Assembly (NCBI GenBank): GCA_016946835.1
Contig: JACVTC010000174.1
Location: 137,501-165,000, forward strand
Origin: Neocallimastix lanati (nom. inval.)
Lineage: Eukaryota > Neocallimastigomycota > Neocallimastigomycetes > Neocallimastigales > Neocallimastigaceae
Reading direction: 5' to 3'
DNA: 27,500 bases
This document shows, one piece after another, positions 1-17,622 of this stretch. Position 1 is the stretch's first letter. Each line of letters begins with the position of its first letter. The position numbers and the translations under genes were made by a program. Under the pieces are notes generated by a model. That model was given only the letters and a program-made list of their open reading frames with translations. It ran no database searches and was not told the DNA's origin.

Positions 1-407
1 CTTCAAAAAAATGTAGAATTTTTTTTTTAAAAGAAAAAACAAAAGGACAATTATAATATACAGCGGTTCTTATATATATAAATATATATAAATATAAAAA
101 AAAAAATATTTAAATATAATAATATTATTTTTAATTACCTAATATATATTAATATTAATATTTAATAATATTATTAATATATATATTATATTGAATTATA
201 ATAATATAAAAAAAAAAAAAAGAGGAAAAACTGACTACTATTTATACTTTTTTCTTTTTATAATTATTATTTAGTATTTATTATAAAATAATGATTTAAA
301 ATATTTCGTGTACTCCATAAAATTTTTTTTTTTTACTTAAATAATAAATTCAATCTTCACCTAAATGGATTCTCCATAATTAAAATTTTAATTTTAATAA
401 TTTTTTT

Positions 408-453
<46 letters not shown>

Positions 454-454
<1 letters not shown>

Positions 455-544
455 ATTATTACTATGGGATTAACAATAAAATTTATATGAAATAAAAATT
501 TTTTTTGAACCGACAAAGAAATTTCTCCTTCCATAGTAATAATA
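454..544. repeat. 14-bp perfect inverted repeat, 63-nt spacer
   Basis: The arm TATTATTACTATGG (454-467) is the exact reverse complement of CCATAGTAATAATA (531-544). The spacer holds one of the less A+T-biased patches of the flank. The pair could fold as a hairpin or be the ends of a tiny decayed element. No flanking target duplication is evident. Confidence 0.55.
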
Positions 545-653
545 TCGATATATTAAAAAAAATATATATATATATTACTATTAATTAATATGAAATGAAT
601 AGAATAAATTTTTTATATAATAATTTACAATGAGAGAAATTATTAACTATATA

Positions 654-685
<32 letters not shown>

Positions 686-930
686 TTGCATTTTTATTTC
701 ACTGCCATTAATATGATTAAAAATTCATTATCAAAAAAGTATTTATACAATAATTACTATTTCTATTGATATTTTTATATGTTTTTTCATTTTGATTTAA
801 TAAATTATAAAAAAAATTTTATAATTATTATTATTTTTTAATCTTTTTAATATCTGTAATATCATTAGGTTTTTTTTATATTAAAAAAATATTTATAATT
901 AAATATCATTATATTAATCATTTTTTTTTT

Positions 931-1066
931 CCGTTATCTTCTTTTATTTTTGAATAAATAAGTTGTATTACAAAAAAAATTTTTTTTTTAAAAATTAAAT
1001 ATAATTTTAACAATTCTTTTCCGTTATTTTCTATGGTCTTTGAATAGATAGGTCGTATTACAAAAT
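931..1066. repeat. diverged direct repeat, 90-bp period
   Basis: Two copies of a roughly 45-bp segment begin with CCGTTAT and end with GTATTACAAAA, at about 931-976 and 1021-1065. Each also contains TTTGAATA(A/G)ATA. They differ by several substitutions and are separated by an A/T-only stretch, which suggests an old tandem duplication. No function is apparent. Confidence 0.6.
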
Positions 1067-3233
1067 ATTTTTAAAAAGTTTATAAATATTTAATTTATTA
1101 ATTACGATTAATTTTCTATTAGTTAATTTTTCTTTTTTTAAATTTGTAAATTTCAATTTAGTAAAATATTATAAAAAAATTCTAAGGACAATAAAATATG
1201 TAACTTTATTATCATTTATATATATATATATATCATGAATTTTTTTAAACTATACTTTAAAAAAATTATAATAAAAAAAAATTTTTTTTTTAATTTATTT
1301 TTTTTCTTTATTATTTTTTCTTTATTAAATTTTTTTTTTTTTTTTTTTAAATTTTTCTAATGTAACAAATAATTTTATTTAATATAAGTTTATTTTTACT
1401 TATATATAAATATGTTGTTTTTGATATATTCGAATATAATTTAAAAAAAAAAAAAAAATAATAATTAATATAAGATCATCTAGTTCGTTTGTTTGTTTTT
1501 AAGATTTTTAATTAAAAAAATTTTTTTTTTTTTTTTTAAAATAGAAAACTATTAAATGTTATCTTAAATCAAAATGAGAGGAGAAAAATTATATTTTCAT
1601 ATGATGATGACAATTAATTGTAATACTTCATGACTTACATAATTGTATGTATATAAGATTTTTAATTAAAAAATGAATTTTTTTTTTTTTAAAAAAAAAA
1701 AATTTATTTATTTATAAAATATAATTTTAAAATAGAAAAAAAAAAAAAAAAAAAAAAGGAAGAGGGAAATTAAATACTTCAAATGATAAAGTAACCTTTT
1801 TTTTTTTATTAATCTTTACCACTATTTTTCTATAATAACAGTAATAAAATGAAATAATAACAATTTTAACTAAAGTTATAATAATAAAATTATTATTATT
1901 ATTATAATCAATAAAAATAATTGATTGTGATTTTAATTAGATTTTTATTTTGGTTTTTTAAAAAAAAAAAAAAATATGATATTATTTTATCTTTAATAAT
2001 ATGATTTTAAATGAAGAAAATGAAAAATAATAAAATAATATATATAAATGTATCAATAAAAAAACAAATAATTATATGTTTTTGAAAAAAAAAAAAAATA
2101 AAGCATATTAGAAAGTTGTAAAAGTGAAAAAATATTATATACATAATAAAAAATAAAAAAATAAAAAAATAAAAAAATATAAAGAATTAAAAAAAAATTT
2201 ATTTTAAAATTTTCTAAAGTTTTCTAAAATTTTCTAATAATAATTACTATTAGAAATAACAAAAAAATAAAATACCATTGAATATGAACATATTATATAT
2301 TATAAATATAAAAATTATAATAAATAATAACTAATCTATATAAATTATAAAAATATAAAACTAATGTAAAAGTTAATACTAAATTAGTAATAAGTCACTA
2401 GACTACTATTATTTTATGTAAAAAATAAAATAATAAAGTTTTTAATTTAAATTAAATCTTTTACATAAAATTTAAATAAAAAAAAAAAAAATTATAATTT
2501 TTCTTTGTTAATTTAAAAATTTATGCATGCTATTTTTATGGAGTGAACTTTAAGTGAACGTTGGTCATAACTATATTTCTTTTTATATATATAGATTTAA
2601 GGTTTACAATAATCAAAAAAAGGAAATTGATAAATTTAAATATTAATATATATATATATATATAAGTAACTATACAATTAATAAATAGATATTCCATATA
2701 ATATAAAATTTTAAAAGTATTTTTGATAATAATTTTTTTTTTTTTTTATAACATATATAAATTTTATATAAATAAATTGATATATTTAATGATACTATTA
2801 TTAAAAAATATATATATATATATGGATATAAATATATAAAAAATTATTGTTAAATATAATTTAAAATTTCGATTAAAAAAACATGGGTTATAATTATAAA
2901 ATAATAAAATTGAATATATTTATACATAAATATATAATATATACATAAATAAATACATAATAAATGCATAAATACATAAATAAATAAATAGTTAAATAAA
3001 AATATATTAATTTTGCTTGATATAAAAAAAAAGTATAAATGTTTATATTATTCACAATTTTATTTTTTTTTTTTTAAAAAAAAAAAAACAGAATAATCAT
3101 AAGATTAATTTATATTAAAAAAAGTATAAATATATATGCATACATTTTTTTAATCAAAAAGAAACTTATTTAAATTTATTTATATAATATATAATATATT
3201 ATATATTCTGTTTTAAGATAATTTATTCCTATA

Positions 3234-7395
<4,162 letters not shown>

Positions 7396-8896
7396 TTAAG
7401 GATGTGTATAAATTTCGCCAAGTTGCTTTCTATTTTGTTGAAGAAGAATAGGAAAAATAGATAGATACATTGATTCAATTACTTCATCCTTTGCCTAACA
7501 TAAAAAAAAATATATTAATTATTAATAAACAATAAAATAAAATAAAAAAATATATATAATATTTCCTTTAACAAACTTAAATATATATATATATATATTT
7601 TAAATATGCGTGAAATAATTAACTTACTTCATCAAAAATACCAACTGTTGGATAGGTATAGAAATCATGATATATTCTTCTAACAGTACTTCCTGAAATA
7701 TTAACAGCAGCAGGTCCATCAATATCAATAAAACTATATTTATTTTTAGGAATAGTGTTATAATTAATTTAAAAAAAAAAAAATAATAATTAATATTATA
7801 TAATATACAAAAATATTTAATGAAAAATATTTTATTTTGTTATTTAATACTTTAATTATTTTTCTTTTTCTTTTCTTTTCTTTTCTTTTCATTCTTTTTT
7901 TTTTTTTTAAATTTTTAGTTTATTTTTTATACATACGTATGATAGAATGCATTAAAGTAAGGAACTAATTGTGGTAATAGAGGATAATTTGGATCATAGG
8001 ATTCCTCATCATGAGAATTTCCAGAATTTTGACTATATATATCTTGCGTTAATAATTTTCCATGATGATCACTACTACCACTACTTTCAAATTCGCCGTT
8101 AAATTGCTTATGTTTAGCTTTTGTAACCAACTTTTGTAATATACAGTAATTTTCCCAGAATAAAATATTTTCAACTACAAATTCTTGAATAGCAATTGAT
8201 TTTAATTCTTCAACTAAGTTTGGTGAATTTAAAACTTTTTTTTTTTTTAAGTTGAATAGATATAATTGAATATTATTAATAAGATATATTATATTTTTAA
8301 ATAAAATTTGTTTTTCATATTATTATTATTATTTTTACTTTTATTATTATTTTAAAATACTTATATATTTACTTTTAAGAAAATATTGTATAGTATTTGT
8401 TGGCTAATTTATTTTTATTATATTAATTATTAAAATTAGAATTATATAATAATAATTTTTAAGTAATATTATTAAATTAAGTTAAAAATAGCAGATACCT
8501 CATTTTCATATTGCTTATCTAAACGTTCTGCTGAAATACATTTACATAAAGGAATTATTACAGAAGTAAAATGTAAATAGAATCCATTAATAACAAACAA
8601 TAAAATTCCTTCTTTTGTAGTATTAAATAAAGTAGTAAAGAAACTATTTTTATTTATATAGAAATATCCACTCTGCTTAACAATAAAAAATATAATATAG
8701 ATAACTTGATCTATTTAAAATAATTAATATAAAAATTTAAAATTATTTAATATATATGAAAATTAAAATAGTAATTTATTTAATAATAAATGATACTTAT
8801 AAAAATAAAAATAATTATAATAAATAATAATTTTTTTTACCAATTAAATCAACTATGGCATTACTAAAGCAATCAAACTGTTAAATTTTTTATACG

Positions 8897-8930
<34 letters not shown>

Positions 8931-10383
8931 TTGAAATTATATTAGTTCAATTTATTATATAATTATTATGAAAATAGGATTTATATATTTGAAAGTATTT
9001 AGAATAATAATAATTTATATAGTATATCATTACCTTAATACCAAATCTTTGATCATCTTTAATATCAGTAAAAGTAAAAACAAGAACAATAATTAGACAA
9101 AAAACAGAGAAAATCATTCCAATATACATTGGTAGCATAAACATTGAAGATGGAGAACCCATAAGTATTTCATAAGCATTTTTTTCCTGTCTAATATATT
9201 TTCCTCCTGAACCTTTTGTACTTTGATAACCACTGGAAATTTTATCATTAATATTAATAAATGCCCTATAATCAATTTAAAATAAAAATAAGTTTATATT
9301 ATATATATATATATATTATTTAAAAAGGTAATTTATTCAAAATTATATTTTAATAAACTGTTTTGAAAAAAAAAAAAAAAAATTATATATATATATATAT
9401 ATATAAGCAAAATATATTATATAATGATTATTACATTCCACAAATTGGCCCTTTAATAATATTTTCAGCTTTTTTTTGGGTTAATACATGAAAAATTATT
9501 GATACTGCAGTATATAAAAACTAATAGAATAATATATTTAATATTTATTAATCTAATTTTTTTTTTTTTTTTTTTTTTTATTTATTAATTAATTATTATA
9601 ATTTTATAGTAATTTACAATTAAAATCATAGTAATTATATAGGCAATTCTCTAGCAATAATAATAATAATTACAATAATAATAAATATTATTAATAAAAT
9701 ATATACATTAATAATATATATATAGATTTATATATTATGAATAAATTTTAAATGTAATGTATTACTTTATTGACCATTTTATATATTGATTTATAATAAA
9801 TATTTGGTTCAACAATTGTATTAGTTTGTGATTTTTGGATAAATTTTTTTTGACTTAATTCTGTCACTAATAATATAAATATAAATAATTAAGAATATTA
9901 ATAAATTATTGAAAATAAAATTTTTTATAGCTTTATAAATTTAATAATATTAATTTTACCTTTAAATATATTTAATTTATATAAAAATATTAATCTAATA
10001 GCACGATTTATAAAACTATAATATTATTTTTATTTTAAAAATAAATAATTAATATAAATTTTTAATCATAATAACAATATAATAAATAATTGTTAAAAAA
10101 AGCTAAATTATTACCATAAATGCATAATTGCAGTAGCAACAGTGGCACAATAATATGATACTAAAATATTTTCATTGAACAGAATGTTATTAATTTATTA
10201 TTATTTTAATTTTTATTGAAATCTTTTATAAATTCTCTTATAAATTTTTATTTCCAAAATAAAATCTTACCTGCACAAGGAATATCAAGAATTTGAGTCA
10301 CCTAAAAAATAAATAAAAATACATAATATTAATATAAATCATTTTTTGATCAAATATTAATAAAAATTATTATTAATTTTAAA

Positions 10384-10425
<42 letters not shown>

Positions 10426-11059
10426 AATAAAAAAATAAATAAATAAATAAAATAAAAAAAAAAAAGAAGAGGAAAAAAATGAAAAAGAATAAATTCTTAC
10501 CAAATTTGAAAAGGTACTTATAAAGTTTGCTATTCCACCAACAAATGTAAGAACGAAATTTCTTTGTTTAATAATATACCAGTGTTTATAATGGAAAATC
10601 CTATAAAATATTTATTTATATTAACATTAACTAATTAAATTATATAATTATATTATTCGATATATATGATTTTTATTATTACCATATTAAGGGTATAAAA
10701 TAGTAGAATACACAGAAAATATTAGCAAACAAAAAAATTATTCCTTCTGTTCCTTTGATATGTATATAACTATTCATATTATCATTCATATTTTCATTCA
10801 TATCTATTCTTGATATACTCTCTGAATTAGTCATATTGTATGGTATATTAGTAAAATTATCATAACTACTTGGTAAAATCTCTGAATTAGTCATATTATA
10901 TGGCATTTTATCAAAACTATTATAATTATTTGGTATTGTATTTAAACCCGTTATATTATATGACATACTATCGAAACTATCATAACTACTTTGCATACTA
11001 CTTGAATCAGTCATATTATATGACATATTACTATAATCATAACTATTTGAATTTTCCAT
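7396..11059 (-). CDS. seven-transmembrane receptor-like protein with C-terminal RGS domain (14 visible exons)
   Basis: Exons in coding order are 11059-10683, 10600-10501, 10301-10271, 10160-10115, 10015-9960, 9866-9766, 9520-9435, 9265-9034, 8877-8841, 8710-8499, 8403-8373, 8234-7937, 7733-7628 and 7494-7396, ending in TAA. Every junction is GT-AG and in phase, giving 603 residues. Residues 1-104 form an Asn/Ser/Met-rich ectodomain of 20-residue repeats with about six N-glycosylation sequons. Hydrophobic segments lie near 105-126, 141-163, 168-198, 238-251, 307-332, 351-366 and 389-411. The RGS domain (about 427-600) contains IAIQEFVVENILFWENY, FIDIDGPAAVNIS and a closing helix. RGS domains accelerate GTP hydrolysis by G-alpha subunits, and a 7TM-RGS architecture is known from plant AtRGS1 and fungal GprK-type proteins. 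The ligand is unknown. The first ATG of the visible exon is used as the start. No clear signal peptide is seen, so an upstream exon is possible; one weak candidate begins at 11475. Confidence 0.85.
8373..8403 (-). other. 31-nt microexon at the membrane/RGS junction
   Basis: This exon encodes PTNTIQYFLK plus one base and is flanked by TTAG and GTAAAT. Without it, the preceding exon (ending phase 0) cannot be joined in frame to the RGS exon, whose acceptor needs phase 1. With it the product reads into a canonical RGS start, FLKILNSPNLVEEL. That makes the microexon well supported without transcripts. Confidence 0.8.
10271..10301 (-). other. 31-nt microexon before membrane segment 3
   Basis: This exon encodes VTQILDIPCA plus one base, between a TTAG acceptor and a GTAAGA donor. 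It links the second membrane segment to the start of the third in phase. It is short enough to be missed by automated gene prediction. Confidence 0.75.
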
Positions 11060-12333
11060 ATTAATTGACAAATCTTCATAACTATTGTAAGAAGCCTTTT
11101 TTATTTTATTGTTTTTTTTTTTAATATTCAATATTTCTAGAATTAAAAGACAAGTATTTAAATATATGTATATAATATTATATAATATCAATCTTTTAAT
11201 AATATTCCTTAATAAATTTTAATGAAATAATTACATTAATTTTATTTAATTATTTTATAGACTTGAATTAAATTTAGAAAAGAATTTTATGTTTATTAAT
11301 ATTCTTATGCTAATATTATTTTCTTTGTTATTTTTAAAATTAAAATTATTACTATTATTATTTGTTAAAATAATATTATTTGATTTTTAAATTAAAAAAA
11401 AAAATGTTTGTAATATCAATTATTTACATAAAATATAATATAATATTCTTCAAAATATTCAATTAAATATTTCATATTTTTAATATATAGACTGAATAAT
11501 ATTTATATAAAAACTTACAATTAATAAAATATTCTCTATATTTATAAAATATTATTTAATACAATTAAATAAAGAATATTTATTAAAATTTCTTCCTCAA
11601 ATTATTATTTCTCTCTTTTTTTTCTTCTCTTTTTTATATATTATTTTTTTCTCAACAAAAGAATACTATAAATTCTTTGCTTTGAATTTTTTTTCCTTTT
11701 TTTTTTTTTTTTATTACAATTCAAATTTCAATATAAATTCTTGCAAATATTATTTTATTGTTCAATTTAATTCTTATATTCAGTATAATTATTTCTTTTC
11801 TTTTAATTTTTCAGTTTTCTTTTAATAATTAATTAATTACAAAAGGAAACTATTACTTTTCCTTTTTTTTTAAAAAAAAAAAGAAAAAAGAAAAAGAATA
11901 TAATAATACTATTTTTATAAATATATATATATAATTTTTTTAAATTTTATGTTTAATATAAAAAAATGAAAATGTTGAACTTTTCTATTATTTATATATC
12001 TTTCTAAAAGAATATAATAATAATAATATATATATATATATTTTACTTAAAATTATTGTTTTAGTAATTTGAAATAAAACATAATGATTTATTATCATTC
12101 ATTATTTCCCAAAAAAAAATAAAAAAAAAAACATTTTAATTAAATTTTCATTTATTTTATCTTAAAAAGAATACATTATTAATATGTTTAATTTATTAAT
12201 TGAAAAGTTAAATATAAATTATAATAAATTTCTAATAATTAATAATTATATTTTATAATATAGTTTAATTTATAGTAAAATATAATTAATATTCAATTAT
12301 ATTATAAACTAACTATATAATAATAATTATAAA

Positions 12334-12368
<35 letters not shown>

Positions 12369-14564
12369 GATTATTTAATAATTTTTTTAATATTTCTATT
12401 TTATCCTTTTTTAATCTTTTTTTTATATTTCTTTTAATTATGAAGATATTAATTTATGGGTGACTCAATCCTATATAAAGAATATAAATCAATATATTAG
12501 GAGTAATTTAAAAGAAAGTGAATTTCTATAATAAAAGAATAGAATGTATAATAATAAAATTATTATTAAATAAAGTTTGTTCAACACTTTATAAAAATTT
12601 TCCAGAAAATGTTACTTTATATATAAATCTTTTATAGTTTTTTCTAAATAATAATAATTTATATTAATTTATTTCTTTTTTAATTAAATTTTAATTAATT
12701 AAATACTAATTAATTATTTTCAAAATAAAAAAAATATTATAATGTAGTAAATTTAATTATTTATTATTCACTCAAAAAACCAAGGAAAAGTTTTACGAAT
12801 CATTATTCTTAATCTATGAAAATTTTCAATATTTTTATTAATCATTATTCTCTAATCTACGAAAATTTACAACATTATTTGAAGTAAATTTATTAATTCA
12901 TTTTGAAATATATATATAAAAAACATTTATATAATAAAGTTAAGTTATATAAAAATTTTATTGATTTAACTTTTAATAGGCTTTTTTTTTTATCTTTTTA
13001 TTTCTTAAAAAGGTTTTTTTTTTTCTTAGATTAACAAAAAATGTAATAAATAATAATAATAATAATAATTAATTAATTAAAAAGTATCAAAATTTAATTA
13101 ATTTTATGGAATATATTTTACCTTTTTTTTTCATTTGCTTAATTAAATTTTCTTTTATTTCCTAAATAGTAAAACTAATAATAAAAACAATTCTTATTAA
13201 TCATTTTAATAATAACTTTCAACAATAATAAAAATTATAGTAATTTTAATACTAACAGTTATTATAATTATAATATTATTTTTATTTTTATCTTACATAA
13301 TTTTCTATAACATCACAACAAGATATTGTAAATATTATTATAGAAAAGGATAATCATAATAACTATATTTTAATCTACAATCTACATTAATTTATATATA
13401 TACTTATTTAAAAGTATATATTATAAATAATTTAATAATAAAAATATTTGTATATGTTTCAGAGAAAAAAAAAATTTATAAAGCTGTTTAATTGTTTCAT
13501 TGTAATGAGTAATTCTTTATTTAAAAAATTTATATATTCATAAAATAATTTATTAATTAATAATAAATGTAATACAAATATATTAAATTTATATTTTACA
13601 TATAATTTTTTTTTTTAAATATTAAAATTTTTAGTATTTATTAAAATTTGAACCTGATTTTGTCAACAATTATTTAAAGATTTTCTGAAAAAAAAAATTA
13701 AAAAACTTTAATATTATTTTAGTACATTATTATTAAATTTCTTGTCTAAATATTAATATTTTCTATCTTTTTATTATTGTGATCAACCAAAAATAAAAAA
13801 TAATAATTATTAAAGTTTTATTTCAAGAGATAAATTCTTAAATAGTAAAATTAATTTTTTAGATAAAGAGAATATTTTAATTCCTTTAAAAAAAAAAAAA
13901 AAAATCTTTAATCTTCATAAATATGATTTTAAATTTATTTATTATTAATAGATTTATTAACTTATTAATTGATATATTTATTAATTATCAGAATTACATT
14001 TAAACTATTTAAAAAAAAATTTTTTTTTAATAAATAAATCCCTATTCAAAAGGTTTTTTTTTTTTTTTTTTTAAAGAAAATTAAATATTTTTCTTTTAGA
14101 AATGAAAATAATAATTATAACTATTTTAATTTTTATTTTATTTAATATCAAATATTTCATAGTCTTAATATCAATTAAGCTAATAATAAAAGGTCTTTAT
14201 CTATTTAAAATTTTAAATATTTTATCAAATTTATACATAAATAAATAAGTAAATAAATAGAAAGAGTAATACTATTTATAAAAAAATTAAAAAATAATGA
14301 ATAAAATTAACTAAATAACTAATTTTAATTAATTTTTTAATTATTATTTTTCTTTTTCATTTTCTTTTGATCAATCATTTATAAAAAAATATATATATTA
14401 TTTATTACTTTTTAAATATTTTTATAATAAATAATTTATAATAATAGTTAAATATAAAGCAGTCAATATTAATATAGTTATAAAAATAAAACCATTAAAT
14501 TACAATTATTTTTTTTTTTAAATTTTTAAATAAATATAATTTTTGTAATTAACTAATTGCACGA

Positions 14565-14605
<41 letters not shown>

Positions 14606-15579
14606 ATTATTAAAAATCATAATTAAAATTTATGAGGTAATTAATTGTTTCAAAACATATTGAGTTATATAAATATCTAATACTAAGATATAATTATTTT
14701 TGAAACCATTTTTATTTTAGAATATTATTACATATTATTTATTTTAATTATTCTTTTTTTGGGATGAAACAACTTATTCTATTTAATCATTTATTTAAGA
14801 AAAAAAAATTTTTTTTTCTGCTTTTTTTTTTTTTTTTAGTTAATATAGTAAAAAAAAAATAAAAAAAAAAAAATATTTTAAATTCTTTTTAAAATATTTA
14901 TTATATATTTTATTTTCATTTTTATTATTATATATAAATAGATTTATTTTTATTCCATTTTTAGTATTCATAATTTACAATAGAATAACAGTTTCATCTT
15001 TATTAAAAATAAGGCCTGGCAAAATTATGAATAAAGTGTAATTCTAAATATTAGATGTCAAGGATTGAACAATACTACTATTATTAATTAATGCTTGTAA
15101 TAACAGTTTATGATAGTTATAAGAAATTTGAAATAACTATTTAAATATTTAATTTTATTTATTTATTATTTTTTCTAATTTAAATATTTTATAATTCACA
15201 TAATTTTAACAAATTATAATATAACAACAGTAAATTTATATTATAAATAGTAAATATCTAAATATTTGGTTTTTATAAATTAATTTTAATAAATAATCAT
15301 TAGAATTTTACATAAATATTAAAATATTCAAGTAATTTTGTTCTTTATCAAAGTAAAAAAAAGAGTTACAAAAGTAATTATAATGATAAAATAAAAATAA
15401 TAATATATAGCGATTTAGTGTGTTTTACATAACAAATAATATGTAACAAAATGAAAAAAAAAAATATTAATAATTATATATTTATATTTAACTAATTTGA
15501 AACATTTATTCAATTTATTTCAATATAATATATTTAAATTATAATAAATGAATTCCGAAAAAAAATATATATATTATTT
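11060..15579. other. gene-free A+T-rich interval upstream of the receptor gene
   Basis: Beyond a possible 5' exon or promoter of the receptor (about 11060-11500), no coding block was recognised on either strand. The minus-strand open frame continues up to 11191 but begins with TTG rather than ATG. A plus-strand 33-residue hydrophobic frame near 11290 looks like composition noise. The rest is A/T homopolymers, with one small direct repeat at 12799/12841. Confidence 0.65.
12799..12880. repeat. 42-bp tandem duplication
   Basis: The string ATCATTATTC followed by (T)CTAATCTA(T/C)GAAAATTT begins at 12799 and again at 12841, giving two diverged tandem copies. No function is apparent. Confidence 0.6.
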
Positions 15580-16130
15580 ATTATTTATTTATTATTTCTT
15601 ATTAATTATTTCTTATAAATTATATTAATTAATTATTATTCAATTATTTATTATTTATTATTTATTATTTATTATTTATTATTTATTATTTATTTATTAT
15701 TTATTATTTATTTATTTATTTATTTTTAATATTTAATTATTTATTATTTATTTAATTAATTAATTAATTATTTATTTATTTTTTATTATTATTCATTATA
15801 TATTATTTATTATTTAATTATTTATTATTATTATTATAATATTATTTATTATTTATTATTTATTATTTATTATTTATTATTTATTATTTATTATTTATTA
15901 TTTATTATTTATTATTTATTATTTATTATTTATTATTTATTATTTATTATTTATTATTTATTATTTATTATTTATTATTTATTATTTATTATTTATTATT
16001 TATTATTTATTATTTATTATTTATTATTTATTATTTATTATTAATTATTTATTATTTATTATTTATTATTTATTATTAATTATTTATTATTTATTATTTA
16101 TTATTTATTATTAATTATTTATTATTTATT
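15580..16130. repeat. TATTTAT heptanucleotide array
   Basis: About 550 bp is built mostly from a 7-bp TATTTAT unit. It is irregular at the start, almost perfect from about 15840 to 16040, and interrupted by TTAATTA variants. The unit has no stop codon on the plus strand. Confidence 0.95.
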
Positions 16131-17584
16131 AATATTTGGCTTATATAATGTAACGTAACAATCATAACATTTTACTAATTCTGTATATATTAAAAAACAA
16201 AATTTTAATAATTTAAGTTTGTATTTATCTGTTATAAAGCTTAAATTATCAATATTTTGTAAAATCTTACTTTAATATCATAAAATGTATTGTAATTGTA
16301 TAATCAAAAAAGCAGAACTATATTAATTAGTATATAGAAATTTTATATTTTAATTTAAGCAATAATAAATTAAATTAATAATATTAAAAATTTATTTTAT
16401 TATTTTAATTAATTAATGATATTTAATAAAAAAAAAAAAAAAAAAATAGAATTTTTTTATTAAAAACTGAGGTAACACAAAATTTTAATTATTTTGTAAA
16501 ATTTTTATAAAAATTTTTTTTTGTAAATGTTTTTTTTTATATACAAGTGTTTTTATTTTTTATTTTTTTTTTTCTATTATTCTTAATATTATTGTTTAAA
16601 TAAATAAATAATAATAACAATGAATGTTCTTATTTTAATTATTTTTCACAAATAATCAAATAAATCTTAAATCATTATTTAATAAGTATTTATTTTTTTT
16701 TATTAATGATCCATTAATTAATTAAAAGTACTTAAAAAGTGACTTTATATATTATATTTTTATTATTAAAAAATATTTAATTTTATATTTATTTTTATTA
16801 TTGTTATTACTAATATTATTGCTATTGTTATTAATCTTATTACTATAAATTTTTGTCCTGTTTACTTTTTTTTTATTATTTTTTTTTTAAATTATATCTT
16901 TAATTTACATTAAATGATTATTTATTAATAAAAAAAGCATTAATAATTTTATTTATATTATTTTTAAATTTATTCTTTGAATTTTTATGTTAACATATTT
17001 TTATTGTTATTTCTTTTATATTTTTCTTTAATCTACTTTTTTTCCATTCCAATTTTCTTAAAAATTAAACATTTATAGTTACTTAATTTTGATCAATAAA
17101 TATCAATAACAATTTTGATAAAATATAAATTATTTAAAAATAATTCATGTAATTAAGGTTTGGTAAATAATTTTTTTTTTTTTTAAATATTATTTATGTT
17201 CCTTTTTCTTTTTTCTCTCTCCTTTATTATTATTATTATTATTATTATCTGTTAACAGTTGTTATTGATTTTTACTAAATATAGATATTAATGGAATTAT
17301 AATTATTTATTTATAAGAAATTTGAGTTAAATGATTAATGTTATAGTCATAAATTAAATTTGTATATAATTAAAATAGATTCTTTTTATTTATTTAATAA
17401 AACTATAATACCTTATTTTATTTGATTATTATAATATTAATATTTAATCAATATTATTTTTAAATAATAATAATATGACATATTCATTTTATTATTGAAG
17501 ATGTAACATTGTTGTTATTATTATATTTTTAATATAATAATCTGTTAGTTTTGTCCTTTTATTAGAATTATCATTTTAATATAA

Positions 17585-17622
<38 letters not shown>

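Larger units (their letters stand above)
1..3233. other. gene-free A+T-rich flank
   Basis: No open reading frame, RNA gene or splice-compatible coding block could be found on either strand. The stretch is A/T homopolymers, AT dinucleotide runs and short inverted or direct repeats, including a 39-A run near 414-452. The few less biased patches (about 300-375, 500-545, 930-1065 and 2520-2575) show no coding signature. The last few hundred bases presumably hold the promoter of the kinase gene, but TATA-like strings are so common here that none can be singled out. Confidence 0.75.

Noticed and set aside
2411-2471. 13-bp inverted repeat ATTTTATGTAAAA / TTTTACATAAAAT
   Set aside because: The arms are nearly pure A/T, so such pairs are expected often in this sequence.
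8235-8300. Upstream extension of the RGS exon through a Lys run (reading LFNLKKKKVLNSPN)
   Set aside because: It is in frame but has no acceptor upstream before stops appear. The 31-nt microexon gives a better RGS start with proper splice sites.
11290-11390. Plus-strand 33-residue hydrophobic frame starting MFINIL
   Set aside because: It is A/T composition noise in a flank, with no homology recognised.
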